A stretch of 64,000 nt of DNA, taken from contig JBMONC010000053.1 in NCBI GenBank assembly GCA_049324875.1, positions 62,001-126,000 on the forward strand, given 5' to 3'. Position 1 is the stretch's first letter; the number at the start of each line of letters is the position of its first letter. The notes under the pieces were generated by a model. It did no database searches. It saw only the letters and a list, made by a program, of their open reading frames with translations, and had not been told where the DNA came from. This document shows positions 57,567 through 64,000 of the stretch, in pieces. This DNA is from JAWLHU01 sp049324875 (GTDB lineage: Bacteria; Bacillota; Sulfobacillia; Symbiobacteriales; Symbiobacteriaceae). Made by a program: the position numbers and the translations under genes.

Positions 57567-58286
57567 CTAACCACGCCCCGTCCTCAGTGCTGCAGCGAAC
57601 TCATGGGGCAGCTCGGTCGCCTCGATGGCCCTGGCGGCCGACTCGTAGTCGTAAGGAACCTCCACGATCTCCACCTTCACCTCGGCGGGGGTCAGGTCCA
57701 GGAGTGCGTAGGTGGCGTTAGGGTTGCCGTGCTTCGGCTTCCCTGCGCTGCCGGTGTTGACCAGGTGGCGGCCGCCGATCACCTTGTGGAAGGGCTTATG
57801 GGTGTGGCCGAAGAGGAGGACGCTTGCCCGGGTCTCCTCCAGGTAGCCGGCGAAGAGGTCGTCCGGCAGGTGCTCGAACAGGTACTCGTTCAGCCGGGCT
57901 GGACTCCCGTGGACCAGCACCACCTGGTGGCCCTCAAACTCCCGCTGCAGCCTGTAGGGCAGGTTCCGCAGGAAGGCCTTCTGGGCGTCGGTGGTGTGCT
58001 GCTTGGTCCAGGCGATCGAACGGGCGCCCCGCTCCGCCGCCGCCTCGTCGGGGTAGTCGCAGCCACAGAGGATCCGGAAGTAGCCGATGCCGTCGTCATA
58101 GTTGCCCATGATCGTGGGAATGCCCAGCTCCCGGATGCGGTCAACCACCTCGCCCGGGTTGGCGCCATAGCCCACCAGGTCGCCGCCACACCAGACCACA
58201 TCGGCCCCGCGCTGCTGGATGTCGGCCAGAACCGCCTCCAGCCCCTGCAGGTTGCCGTGAATATCCGAAAAGACCGCCAGCCTCAT
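57567..58286 (-). CDS. Metallophosphoesterase (YfcE-like)
   Basis: A 239-residue calcineurin-like phosphoesterase. The motifs occur in order: FSDIHGN, GGDLVGYG, GNYDD, VHGSP and GHTHKP. These form the two-metal active site of cytoplasmic cyclic-nucleotide or phosphodiester hydrolases of the YfcE/MJ0936 type. ATG 58286 lies 8 nt after GAGGGGG. It is co-transcribed with the CC-motif protein. The substrate is unknown. Confidence 0.92.
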   Translation of the reverse strand: MRLAVFSDIHGNLQGLEAVLADIQQRGADVVWCGGDLVGYGANPGEVVDRIRELGIPTIMGNYDDGIGYFRILCGCDYPDEAAAERGARSIAWTKQHTTDAQKAFLRNLPYRLQREFEGHQVVLVHGSPARLNEYLFEHLPDDLFAGYLEETRASVLLFGHTHKPFHKVIGGRHLVNTGSAGKPKHGNPNATYALLDLTPAEVKVEIVEVPYDYESAARAIEATELPHEFAAALRTGRG

Positions 58287-58371
58287 CTGCACGTCCCCCT
58301 CGCAACCATCTGGGATAAGTGTAGGTGTGCCCGCTTTTCCCGGTCAAGTTAAGGTTTGACGAAGGGGCGGC

Positions 58372-59178
58372 TTAGCTGGCGAAGACGAACTGCTCCATCG
58401 CCATGGCCCAGCCGTCTTCCGAGTTTGGACCGGTGATGGCGCCGGCCACCGCCTTGACCTGCTCCGCAGCGTTACCCATGGCGATGCCCAGGCCCGCTGC
58501 CGCCAGGAAGGGGATATCGTTCTCATCGTCGCCGATGGCCAGGGTCTGCTCCATGGGAACGCCCATCATCCCCGCCAGCGCCCGGAGGGCGGCCCCCTTG
58601 TTCACCCCGGCGGCCACCATGTCGACGATGCCCCCGGCGGAGGTGATGTAGAGTTCCTGCTCCAGCCCGGACCGCCGCAGGGCCGCCTCCACCGCCGGAC
58701 GGGCCTCTGGCACCCGGAAGGAAAGGGCGCTCACCTCCTCGCCCGACTGAAGCAACGTCCTTTCCAAACCGCCGAGAATCGGCACCATCCCGGCTGCGAT
58801 CCGTCGCTGGACCCGCTCATCAATCCGGTCGAGGTGCCACTCGGTGACCAGGTCGGCCCCCACGTTGATGCGGGGGTCGACGCTGCGGATCGCTGCCACC
58901 ACCTGAAGGGCGGTGGCCTTCGGGATCGCGTGTTGCACCAGGGCTCGGTTCGCCACCGGATCGTAGACCAGCGCGCCGGTGCAGGCGATCACCGGCCCGG
59001 TCAGCCCCAGGCTGCGGTAGATGGGGATGATCGTGGCCGGCGGGCGGGCTGTCACCAGCACGACAGGAATCCCCCGGTGCTGCAGCCTCTGAATGGCGCG
59101 ACGGGTAGATTCCCGAACCTCCCGGTTCTGGTCGAGCAAGGTCCCATCGATGTCGGTGGCAACCAAGCGATAGCGCAT
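58372..59178 (-). CDS. Cof-type HAD phosphatase
   Basis: A 268-residue HAD-superfamily phosphatase with a C2B cap. Motif I is ATDIDGTLL (nucleophile Asp, acid Asp), motif II LVTAR, motif III with Lys in GVNKGAAL and motif IV IGDDENDIPFL. Such enzymes dephosphorylate sugar phosphates or pyridoxal phosphate. The ATG follows GGGAGGACTCT. There are no close partners. Confidence 0.93.
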   Translation of the reverse strand: MRYRLVATDIDGTLLDQNREVRESTRRAIQRLQHRGIPVVLVTARPPATIIPIYRSLGLTGPVIACTGALVYDPVANRALVQHAIPKATALQVVAAIRSVDPRINVGADLVTEWHLDRIDERVQRRIAAGMVPILGGLERTLLQSGEEVSALSFRVPEARPAVEAALRRSGLEQELYITSAGGIVDMVAAGVNKGAALRALAGMMGVPMEQTLAIGDDENDIPFLAAAGLGIAMGNAAEQVKAVAGAITGPNSEDGWAMAMEQFVFAS

Positions 59179-59264
59179 AGAGTCCTCCCACAGCAGATTT
59201 CGCCGCAGCGAGGTCGAGTTTCGCCACCACCCTCCCCCTCACCTGCTGCAGCAAGGGGAACGGC

Positions 59265-59293
59265 AAGGGCCAGGCTGCGGTCAGCCTGGCCCC
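59265..59293 (-). terminator. Terminator after the duplicated secreted protein gene
   Basis: A perfect 11-bp stem GGGCCAGGCTG / CAGCCTGGCCC, T-run weak. Confidence 0.6.
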
Positions 59294-59309
59294 GGGGTGA
59301 TGACCGATT

Positions 59310-60296
59310 CTACTTGATGCTGGCGGGATCGACCAGATAGATGTGCTGGCTGTAGACCAGTCCCAGACCCGGCAGATCCATCGGCTGATTCTCCGGCTGG
59401 TCGAACCAGGGCGCCCAGCCCACGGCCGAGGGGACGACCAGCTCAAAGCCCACCACCGTGCCCGCACTGTCCACCAGGACCGTGACATGGGGCCCGGGCG
59501 CACCGTGATGGAAACCCATGTTGGGGACGAACTCCGACAGCGCTTGATACCGGGTGAGGCCGGGATTCATCTGCTTCAGCCACTCATAGGAGATGCCGTT
59601 GGACTTGATCTCCGCGGTCGCCGTGAAGGTGGCCCCGTCCCAGGAGACGGTCCCGCCCAGCAGCTCCACAGCGGTCCGCAGTGGGATGTAGAGGAGATCA
59701 CCCATCATGTGCCCCTTCGGGTTGTAGCTGCTGCTCAGGTACCGCCCGTCAACGACCACCGGCACGCCGGCGTTCTCTGGCAGCAGTCCGTGCGGGTGGG
59801 TGACGTAGACGTGCTGGGTGTAAACCCTGCCCAATCCGGGGATCTCTTCCGCATGGTTCACGGGCTGATCGAACCAGGGATGCCACCCAGCCGCCTCGGG
59901 CGATATCATCTCGACGGCGTTAACGGTACCCTCGTTGGAGTGAACCAAAACGAGGCCTGGCCCGTGCACCCCGCTGTGGATCCCCATGTTGGGAATGTAC
60001 GGGCTGAGCGCCTGATACCGGGCCAGGTTGGGGTTGAGCTTCGTCAGTTCCGCCACCGTGGGAAGGCCGTTCCCCGTATCAATCCAGTAGGCGCCCTTCT
60101 CATCCTTCATAACCGTGCCGCCAATGGCTGCCGCAAAGCCATCCGCCGGCAGGTAGATGCGGCCGTTGTGGATGACCGCGTTGGCGACCTCCTTCCCGTT
60201 CACCACGGCACGGGGGGTCATCTCACCCTGGGCCAGACCCGGCATGACACCTAGGATCAGGAGAGCAAACACTGCAACCAACCACCTACCGCGCAT
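59310..60296 (-). CDS. Secreted protein with two stalk/DUF5602-like units
   Basis: A 328-residue exported protein (signal peptide to about residue 24). It contains an internal duplication. Each half has a copper-amine-oxidase-stalk-like beta segment (for example VVNGKEV...IYLPADGFAAAIGG) followed by a unit with NPxLxRYQALS, PNMGxHxGxxGP, GWxPWFDQP and YxQHxY. The His residues of the second unit could bind a metal. It resembles TTHB210-type DUF5602 domains; the function is unknown. The ATG follows AGGAGGT. It is paired with a cytochrome fusion gene 12 nt upstream. Confidence 0.72.
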   Translation of the reverse strand: MRGRWLVAVFALLILGVMPGLAQGEMTPRAVVNGKEVANAVIHNGRIYLPADGFAAAIGGTVMKDEKGAYWIDTGNGLPTVAELTKLNPNLARYQALSPYIPNMGIHSGVHGPGLVLVHSNEGTVNAVEMISPEAAGWHPWFDQPVNHAEEIPGLGRVYTQHVYVTHPHGLLPENAGVPVVVDGRYLSSSYNPKGHMMGDLLYIPLRTAVELLGGTVSWDGATFTATAEIKSNGISYEWLKQMNPGLTRYQALSEFVPNMGFHHGAPGPHVTVLVDSAGTVVGFELVVPSAVGWAPWFDQPENQPMDLPGLGLVYSQHIYLVDPASIK

Positions 60297-60308
60297 TCAT
60301 AGGACCTC

Positions 60309-61001
60309 CTAGTTCAACGTTCTCAGGTACTCCAACACGGCGGATATCTCTTCCTCGGTGAACTGGAAATTGGGCATCCGTGATCCATCGCGGACAGCCT
60401 GTGGATTGCGCAGCCAGACCCGCAGCCACTCCTCGCTGTACCGGTCGGTGACGCCGTTGAGAACGGGGCCGATCTGACCGCCGACACCGTGTATCCTGTG
60501 GCAGACCATGCAGCTCTTTGCATGAACCAGATGAATCCCCTGACCCAGCAGTTCATTCTCCGGCTCCGTCTCGAGGTGGACCGTCCGGGCTGCGCCATCC
60601 CAACTCACATGCAGGCCCAAGGCCTGTCCGACAAAGCGGAGAGGGACCAGGGTGCGGCCATCGACGATGACCGGGGGCACATCCACCGTGATGAGGGAGC
60701 GACGCCACTCCACCACCGCGCTGTCCACGGTCAGTTTCAGACTGTCTGTCCCCTTGACCGCCGTCACCGTCCGGGTCGGTGCATCCCACTCCACCGAGGC
60801 CCCCAGGGCTTCAAAGATCGCCCGGAACGGGACCAGGGTCCGACCATCACGGATCTCACCCGGCACGTCGAGCGGGACCTCAACACCGTCCAGTGTAACC
60901 CGGACCCCCTGAGAATCGGCCGTGGCTTGAGGCGTGCCGGCGGCCAGGAGCCCCAGCAGGAGCCCACCGACCCACCAGAGCGCCACGCATTGTCGAGCCA
61001 A
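60309..61001 (-). CDS. Copper-amine-oxidase-stalk domain fused to cytochrome c
   Basis: A 230-residue exported protein. A signal peptide (to about residue 29) precedes a copper-amine-oxidase N-terminal-type domain with paired motifs DGRTLVPFRAIFEALGA and DGRTLVPLRFVGQALG. The last 80 residues form a class I cytochrome c domain with heme motif CMVCH and a probable axial Met in SRMPNF. The stalk repeats are common in Firmicute cell-surface proteins, so this may tether a cytochrome to the wall. The start is TTG 61001. It is in an operon with the duplicated secreted protein. Confidence 0.85.
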   Translation of the reverse strand: MARQCVALWWVGGLLLGLLAAGTPQATADSQGVRVTLDGVEVPLDVPGEIRDGRTLVPFRAIFEALGASVEWDAPTRTVTAVKGTDSLKLTVDSAVVEWRRSLITVDVPPVIVDGRTLVPLRFVGQALGLHVSWDGAARTVHLETEPENELLGQGIHLVHAKSCMVCHRIHGVGGQIGPVLNGVTDRYSEEWLRVWLRNPQAVRDGSRMPNFQFTEEEISAVLEYLRTLN

Positions 61002-61112
61002 GGTGGGACCCCTCCCCGTGGGATTGCCGCATGAAACTATTGTTGTCTATAAGATTTATTTGATATAAACGTTACTGACTACTCTACCATACCCGAATCT
61101 TTTTAACAAGCC

Positions 61113-61146
61113 GAAAAAGAGACCCTGAGCCGGTGAAGGCTCAGGG
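61113..61146 (-). terminator. Terminator of the DinB-family gene
   Basis: A perfect 9-bp stem CCCTGAGCC / GGCTCAGGG, then TCTCTTTTT on the minus strand. Confidence 0.8.
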
Positions 61147-61154
61147 CTACGGTC

Positions 61155-61652
61155 TTATTGGTGCTGGCGGATCATCTGAATGTGGCCTACATGACCCATG
61201 AGGTGGACCGGGAGCAGGGCGAGAAGCCACTCCACCGTGTAGCTCCGGTCGGGGGCCGGCTGAATCACCCGGGTCAAATCGGCGGCGGTCAGGCCCTTCA
61301 CCGCCTCCTGGAGGATCGCCCGGCTCTTCTGGAGCTTGGCCTGAAGGCTCTCCGCCGTCTCCCCGGTGATCACGGGGAGCAGCTCCTCCTTGTGGGGAGG
61401 GAACTCGGCCAGCAGCTCCTCGGGGACGGGCTTGCCCATGATCCGGTGGGCAAAGGAGACCTCGGTGGCCGCACAGTGCACCACCAGGGTGGCGATGCTG
61501 TTCTTGAACCCGGCGGGCCTCTGCTCCAGCTGCTCGGGGCTCAGGTTCTTGATGCTGTTGATCAGCCGGCTCCGGCCGAGGTCCAGGGCGGACAGGTATG
61601 CGCCAACAGCGGGGTGAAGCCCCTCATGGCGGGTCACATCCATCGTGGGCAT
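61155..61652 (-). CDS. DinB-family four-helix protein
   Basis: A 165-residue DinB/YfiT-like protein of four long helices. The probable metal ligands are His residues in LVVHCAATE (helix 2) and HLMGHVGHI (helix 4). Members act as thiol-dependent S-transferases or unknown metal hydrolases. The ATG at 61652 follows GAGAGGAGG. It is divergent from the N-demethylase-type gene, with about 100 bp between. Confidence 0.88.
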   Translation of the reverse strand: MPTMDVTRHEGLHPAVGAYLSALDLGRSRLINSIKNLSPEQLEQRPAGFKNSIATLVVHCAATEVSFAHRIMGKPVPEELLAEFPPHKEELLPVITGETAESLQAKLQKSRAILQEAVKGLTAADLTRVIQPAPDRSYTVEWLLALLPVHLMGHVGHIQMIRQHQ

Positions 61653-61754
61653 GGAAGATCCTCCTCTCGGTTGGGTATCCGCCCCTTTTGACGCCGGAAG
61701 GCCTCGCCCCGTTCTGGGGGCCGGTGCTAAACTAGGGGGCAGGGGGGAGATGTG

Positions 61755-62705
61755 ATGATTCCGTTTCCACTGGCATCGGGCCGGTATGAGGTTGGCCCGG
61801 GGATGCGCCGGTTCGGCCAGGCGGGGCCGGGCATGCCGGCCGAGGCGGGCCACTTCCTGCCGGACGAGCGGCTGGCCGCCACGCTCAGCGCCAAGCTGGC
61901 GGTGCTCCGGCAGGCCTCCCACGAGGCCCACCTGCTCGCCCCCTCGGCCGAGACCCACGGCCTGGGGGAGGCGATGCGGGCCACCTTTGCCCTCCTGGCA
62001 GGGGAGCATCCCGAGATGGCCACCCTCACGGCTGATGGGGTAAGGCTTCACCACCTGGGGCTGCAGCTGGAGGGCTGGAGCCGGGCGGTGCCGGTGGGGC
62101 CCGGCTGGTGGCCGGTGGCCCGGGAGGTTCAGGAGTGGCTGGCCGGGCGGTCGGGACTGGAGTTGTTGGGCCACGCCCTGGGGCTCTCCGTCCAGGAGGA
62201 CCTGGCGATCGTGCACGGGGAGAACCTGGAGTGGCTCCACGTCTGCCTGCCCTCCAACTGGGTGCCGGCCGAGAAGGTCGGGCACTCCTTCGCCGCCGTG
62301 CACGCCCCGGTGGTGCACAGCGAGCGGCTGATCGCGGCCCGGGGGCCACTGGTTCGGGCGATGATCCACGCCGGTCCCTTCGTCCGCTACGTCTGGGGGA
62401 TCCACCGGGACGGGGAGCTCTGCCACAACCCCCGCATTCACCAGGCGCCCCCCTGGGAGCCCGAGCGGGCGGTGGAGCAGGCCTGGTTCCGGGTGGAGCG
62501 CCAGACCACCCACGGTTTCCCCGGGCTGAACCGGGCGCTCTTCACCATCCGCTACTGGGTGGAGCCGCTGGCGGAGACGGCGGCGGACCCCTGGCGGCGG
62601 GAGCGGCTGGCCTCCGCCCTGGCGGGCATGGACGAGGCGGAGCTGGCCTACAAGGGCCTGGCCCCGGTGCGAGACCGGTTGGTGGCATGGCTGCAGGAGG
62701 CATGA
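61755..62705 (+). CDS. Heme-dependent oxidative N-demethylase family protein (DUF3445)
   Basis: A 316-residue protein with the family motifs LGLSVQEDLAIVHG, LPSNWVPAEKVGHSF and the His-rich AAVHAPVVH. In characterised members this fold binds heme and oxidatively demethylates amines, sometimes with a flavin partner. The ATG at 61755 (a GTG lies 3 nt upstream) follows GGGGGGAG. It is monocistronic with a strong terminator. Confidence 0.85.
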   Translation: MIPFPLASGRYEVGPGMRRFGQAGPGMPAEAGHFLPDERLAATLSAKLAVLRQASHEAHLLAPSAETHGLGEAMRATFALLAGEHPEMATLTADGVRLHHLGLQLEGWSRAVPVGPGWWPVAREVQEWLAGRSGLELLGHALGLSVQEDLAIVHGENLEWLHVCLPSNWVPAEKVGHSFAAVHAPVVHSERLIAARGPLVRAMIHAGPFVRYVWGIHRDGELCHNPRIHQAPPWEPERAVEQAWFRVERQTTHGFPGLNRALFTIRYWVEPLAETAADPWRRERLASALAGMDEAELAYKGLAPVRDRLVAWLQEA

Positions 62706-62708
62706 GAT

Positions 62709-62741
62709 AAGGGCGAGGCCCATGTGTACGGCCTCGCCCTT
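62709..62741. terminator. Bidirectional terminator between N-demethylase gene and glmS
   Basis: A perfect 12-bp stem AAGGGCGAGGCC / GGCCTCGCCCTT, between convergent stops. Confidence 0.85.
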
Positions 62742-62755
62742 GATCATCCCTCTGC

Positions 62756-64000
62756 CTACTCCACCGTGACCGACTTCGCCAGGTTCCGGGGCTTGTCGAC
62801 ATCGGCGCCCCGGGCCGTGGCCGCGTAGTAAGCCAGCAGCTGCAGCGGGAGCACGCTCAGCACAGGGGTCAGGTACTTATGGTTCCGCGGGAGGTAGAAG
62901 ATCTCATCGCAATGCTTGCCGGTCTCGGGGTCGCCCTCCAGCGCCACGCCGATCACGGTCGCCTCCCGGGCCCGGACCTCCTGGATGTTCGAGATCGTCT
63001 TCTCCGACAGATCCGGCTGGGTGTTCAGGGCGATAACCGGCACGCCCTTGGTGATCAGCGCCAGCGTCCCGTGCTTCAGCTCACCGGCGGCGTATGCCTC
63101 GGCATGGATATAGCTGATCTCCTTCAGCTTCAGCTGCCCCTCCAGCGCCACGGCGAAGTCCAGGTTGCGCCCGATGAAGAAGACGTCCTCGCTGTGGGCC
63201 AGGCGCTGGGCCGCCTCGGCGATGGCGTGCTCCTGGTGCTCCAGCACCGTCGCCGCCTGGGTGGAGAGGTCACGCAGACCGGTGATCAACTCGGTCGCCA
63301 GCCCCTGCTCCAGGGTGCCCGCCTGCTGGCCCAGCCAGATCGCCACCAGGGTCATGGCCACCAGCTGGGTGGTGTAGGCCTTGGTGGAAGCGACGGCGAT
63401 CTCCGGCCCGGCCCAGGTGTAGAGCACCCAATCTGCGGCGCGGGCGATGGAGGAACCGACCACGTTGGTCACGGCCAGGACCTTGGCGCCCCGGCGCTTC
63501 GCCTCGTTCAGGGCGGCCAGGGTGTCGGCGGTCTCACCGGACTGGGAGACGGCGACGAAGAGGGTCCGCTCGTCGACCATCGGGTCGCGGTAGCGGTACT
63601 CCGAGGCCACATCCCACTCCACGGGGATGCGGGCCAGCTGCTCGATCAGGTACTTGCCGACCAGACCGGCGTGGGAGGCGGTGCCGCAGGCCACGATGGC
63701 GATCTTGCGCAGCCCCTTGACCTGCTCGGCGGTCAGCCCGACCTCCTTCAGGATCACCTGGCGGTTGTCGTCGGAGACACGGCCCGAGAGGGTGTCCCGG
63801 ATCGCCTTCGGCTGCTCGTGGATCTCCTTCAGCATGAAGTGGGCATAGCCGCCCCGTTCCGCCTGACCGGGATCCCAGGTCACCTCCAGGACCTTGGGCT
63901 CCACCAGTTCGCCATCCAGCGTGGTGACGGTGACCCCCTCGCGGGTCAGGACCGCCATCCAGCCCTCCTCCATGACGATCACCCGCCGGGTATGCTTCAG
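62756..64000 (-). CDS. glmS: Glucosamine-6-phosphate synthase, C-terminal part (truncated by window edge)
   Basis: Makes glucosamine-6-phosphate from fructose-6-phosphate and glutamine. The visible 414 residues are the end of the glutaminase domain, the linker with FMLKEIHEQP, and the two SIS domains (ACGTASHAGLVGKYL, VSQSGETADTLAAL, ASTKAYTTQ), ending with the catalytic tail KPRNLAKSVTVE. The N-terminal nucleophile and any upstream glmS ribozyme lie outside the window. Confidence 0.96.
   Translation of the reverse strand: MKHTRRVIVMEEGWMAVLTREGVTVTTLDGELVEPKVLEVTWDPGQAERGGYAHFMLKEIHEQPKAIRDTLSGRVSDDNRQVILKEVGLTAEQVKGLRKIAIVACGTASHAGLVGKYLIEQLARIPVEWDVASEYRYRDPMVDERTLFVAVSQSGETADTLAALNEAKRRGAKVLAVTNVVGSSIARAADWVLYTWAGPEIAVASTKAYTTQLVAMTLVAIWLGQQAGTLEQGLATELITGLRDLSTQAATVLEHQEHAIAEAAQRLAHSEDVFFIGRNLDFAVALEGQLKLKEISYIHAEAYAAGELKHGTLALITKGVPVIALNTQPDLSEKTISNIQEVRAREATVIGVALEGDPETGKHCDEIFYLPRNHKYLTPVLSVLPLQLLAYYAATARGADVDKPRNLAKSVTVE

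Noticed and set aside
1..64000. CRISPR arrays, tRNA or rRNA genes, transposases, prophage
   Set aside because: No regularly spaced repeats, cloverleaf sequences, rRNA segments or mobile-element proteins were found on reading either strand.

Overview
The window looks like a chromosomal segment of a high-GC, endospore-forming Firmicute, most likely Symbiobacterium or a close relative. The reasons are the very GC-rich coding DNA, strong AGGAGG-type ribosome sites with many GTG and TTG starts, a Spo0A response regulator, a spoVAC-spoVAD-spoVAE cluster and a YhcN/YlaJ-type sporulation lipoprotein. No rRNA, tRNA, CRISPR array, transposase or prophage was seen. The two outermost genes (a lipoprotein at the left and glmS at the right) run off the window.

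Layout. 1-8 kb: lipoproteins, an ABC exporter, a polyferredoxin, a GH1 beta-glucosidase, a phosphatase-acetyltransferase fusion and spo0A. 8-12 kb: a NuoE-like protein lacking one cluster cysteine, then a four-subunit 2-oxoacid:ferredoxin oxidoreductase operon with a P-loop ATPase. 12-15 kb: an active HtrA protease convergent with an HtrA homologue that has lost its whole catalytic triad. 15-27 kb: a thiolase operon, an ABC-2 transporter, a Pit phosphate transporter with its DUF47 partner, and a PaaX-controlled acyl-CoA catabolic operon. Between pit and that operon sits a small cassette bracketed by a perfect 28-nt repeat, carrying a 28-residue membrane-peptide gene.

27-46 kb: a TPR protein, a SufR-like regulator, a BadF-type pseudo-kinase, a class I lysyl-tRNA synthetase, MOSC and AblB-type proteins, a SodF-like superoxide dismutase, an ArsR-type regulator with an MFS exporter, the spoVA operon, a CD3324-type regulator, a 20-codon peptide gene with its own promoter and terminator, a threonine-dehydratase-like enzyme, a SUI1/YciH factor and two membrane proteins. 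46-52 kb: tldD-tldE, a TerC membrane protein behind a yybP-ykoY manganese riboswitch, a lipoprotein and a two-domain GNAT.

52-64 kb: an M28 peptidase, then a probable organoarsenical resistance locus (MFS exporter behind an ArsR-like operator, an ArsN2-ArsN1 acetyltransferase fusion, a MarR regulator with a vicinal Cys pair, and arsM) driven by a consensus promoter set between two 17-bp palindromes. This is followed by a CC-motif protein, a phosphoesterase, a HAD phosphatase, a secreted pair (a stalk-cytochrome c fusion and an internally duplicated protein), a DinB protein, a heme-dependent N-demethylase-type protein and glmS.
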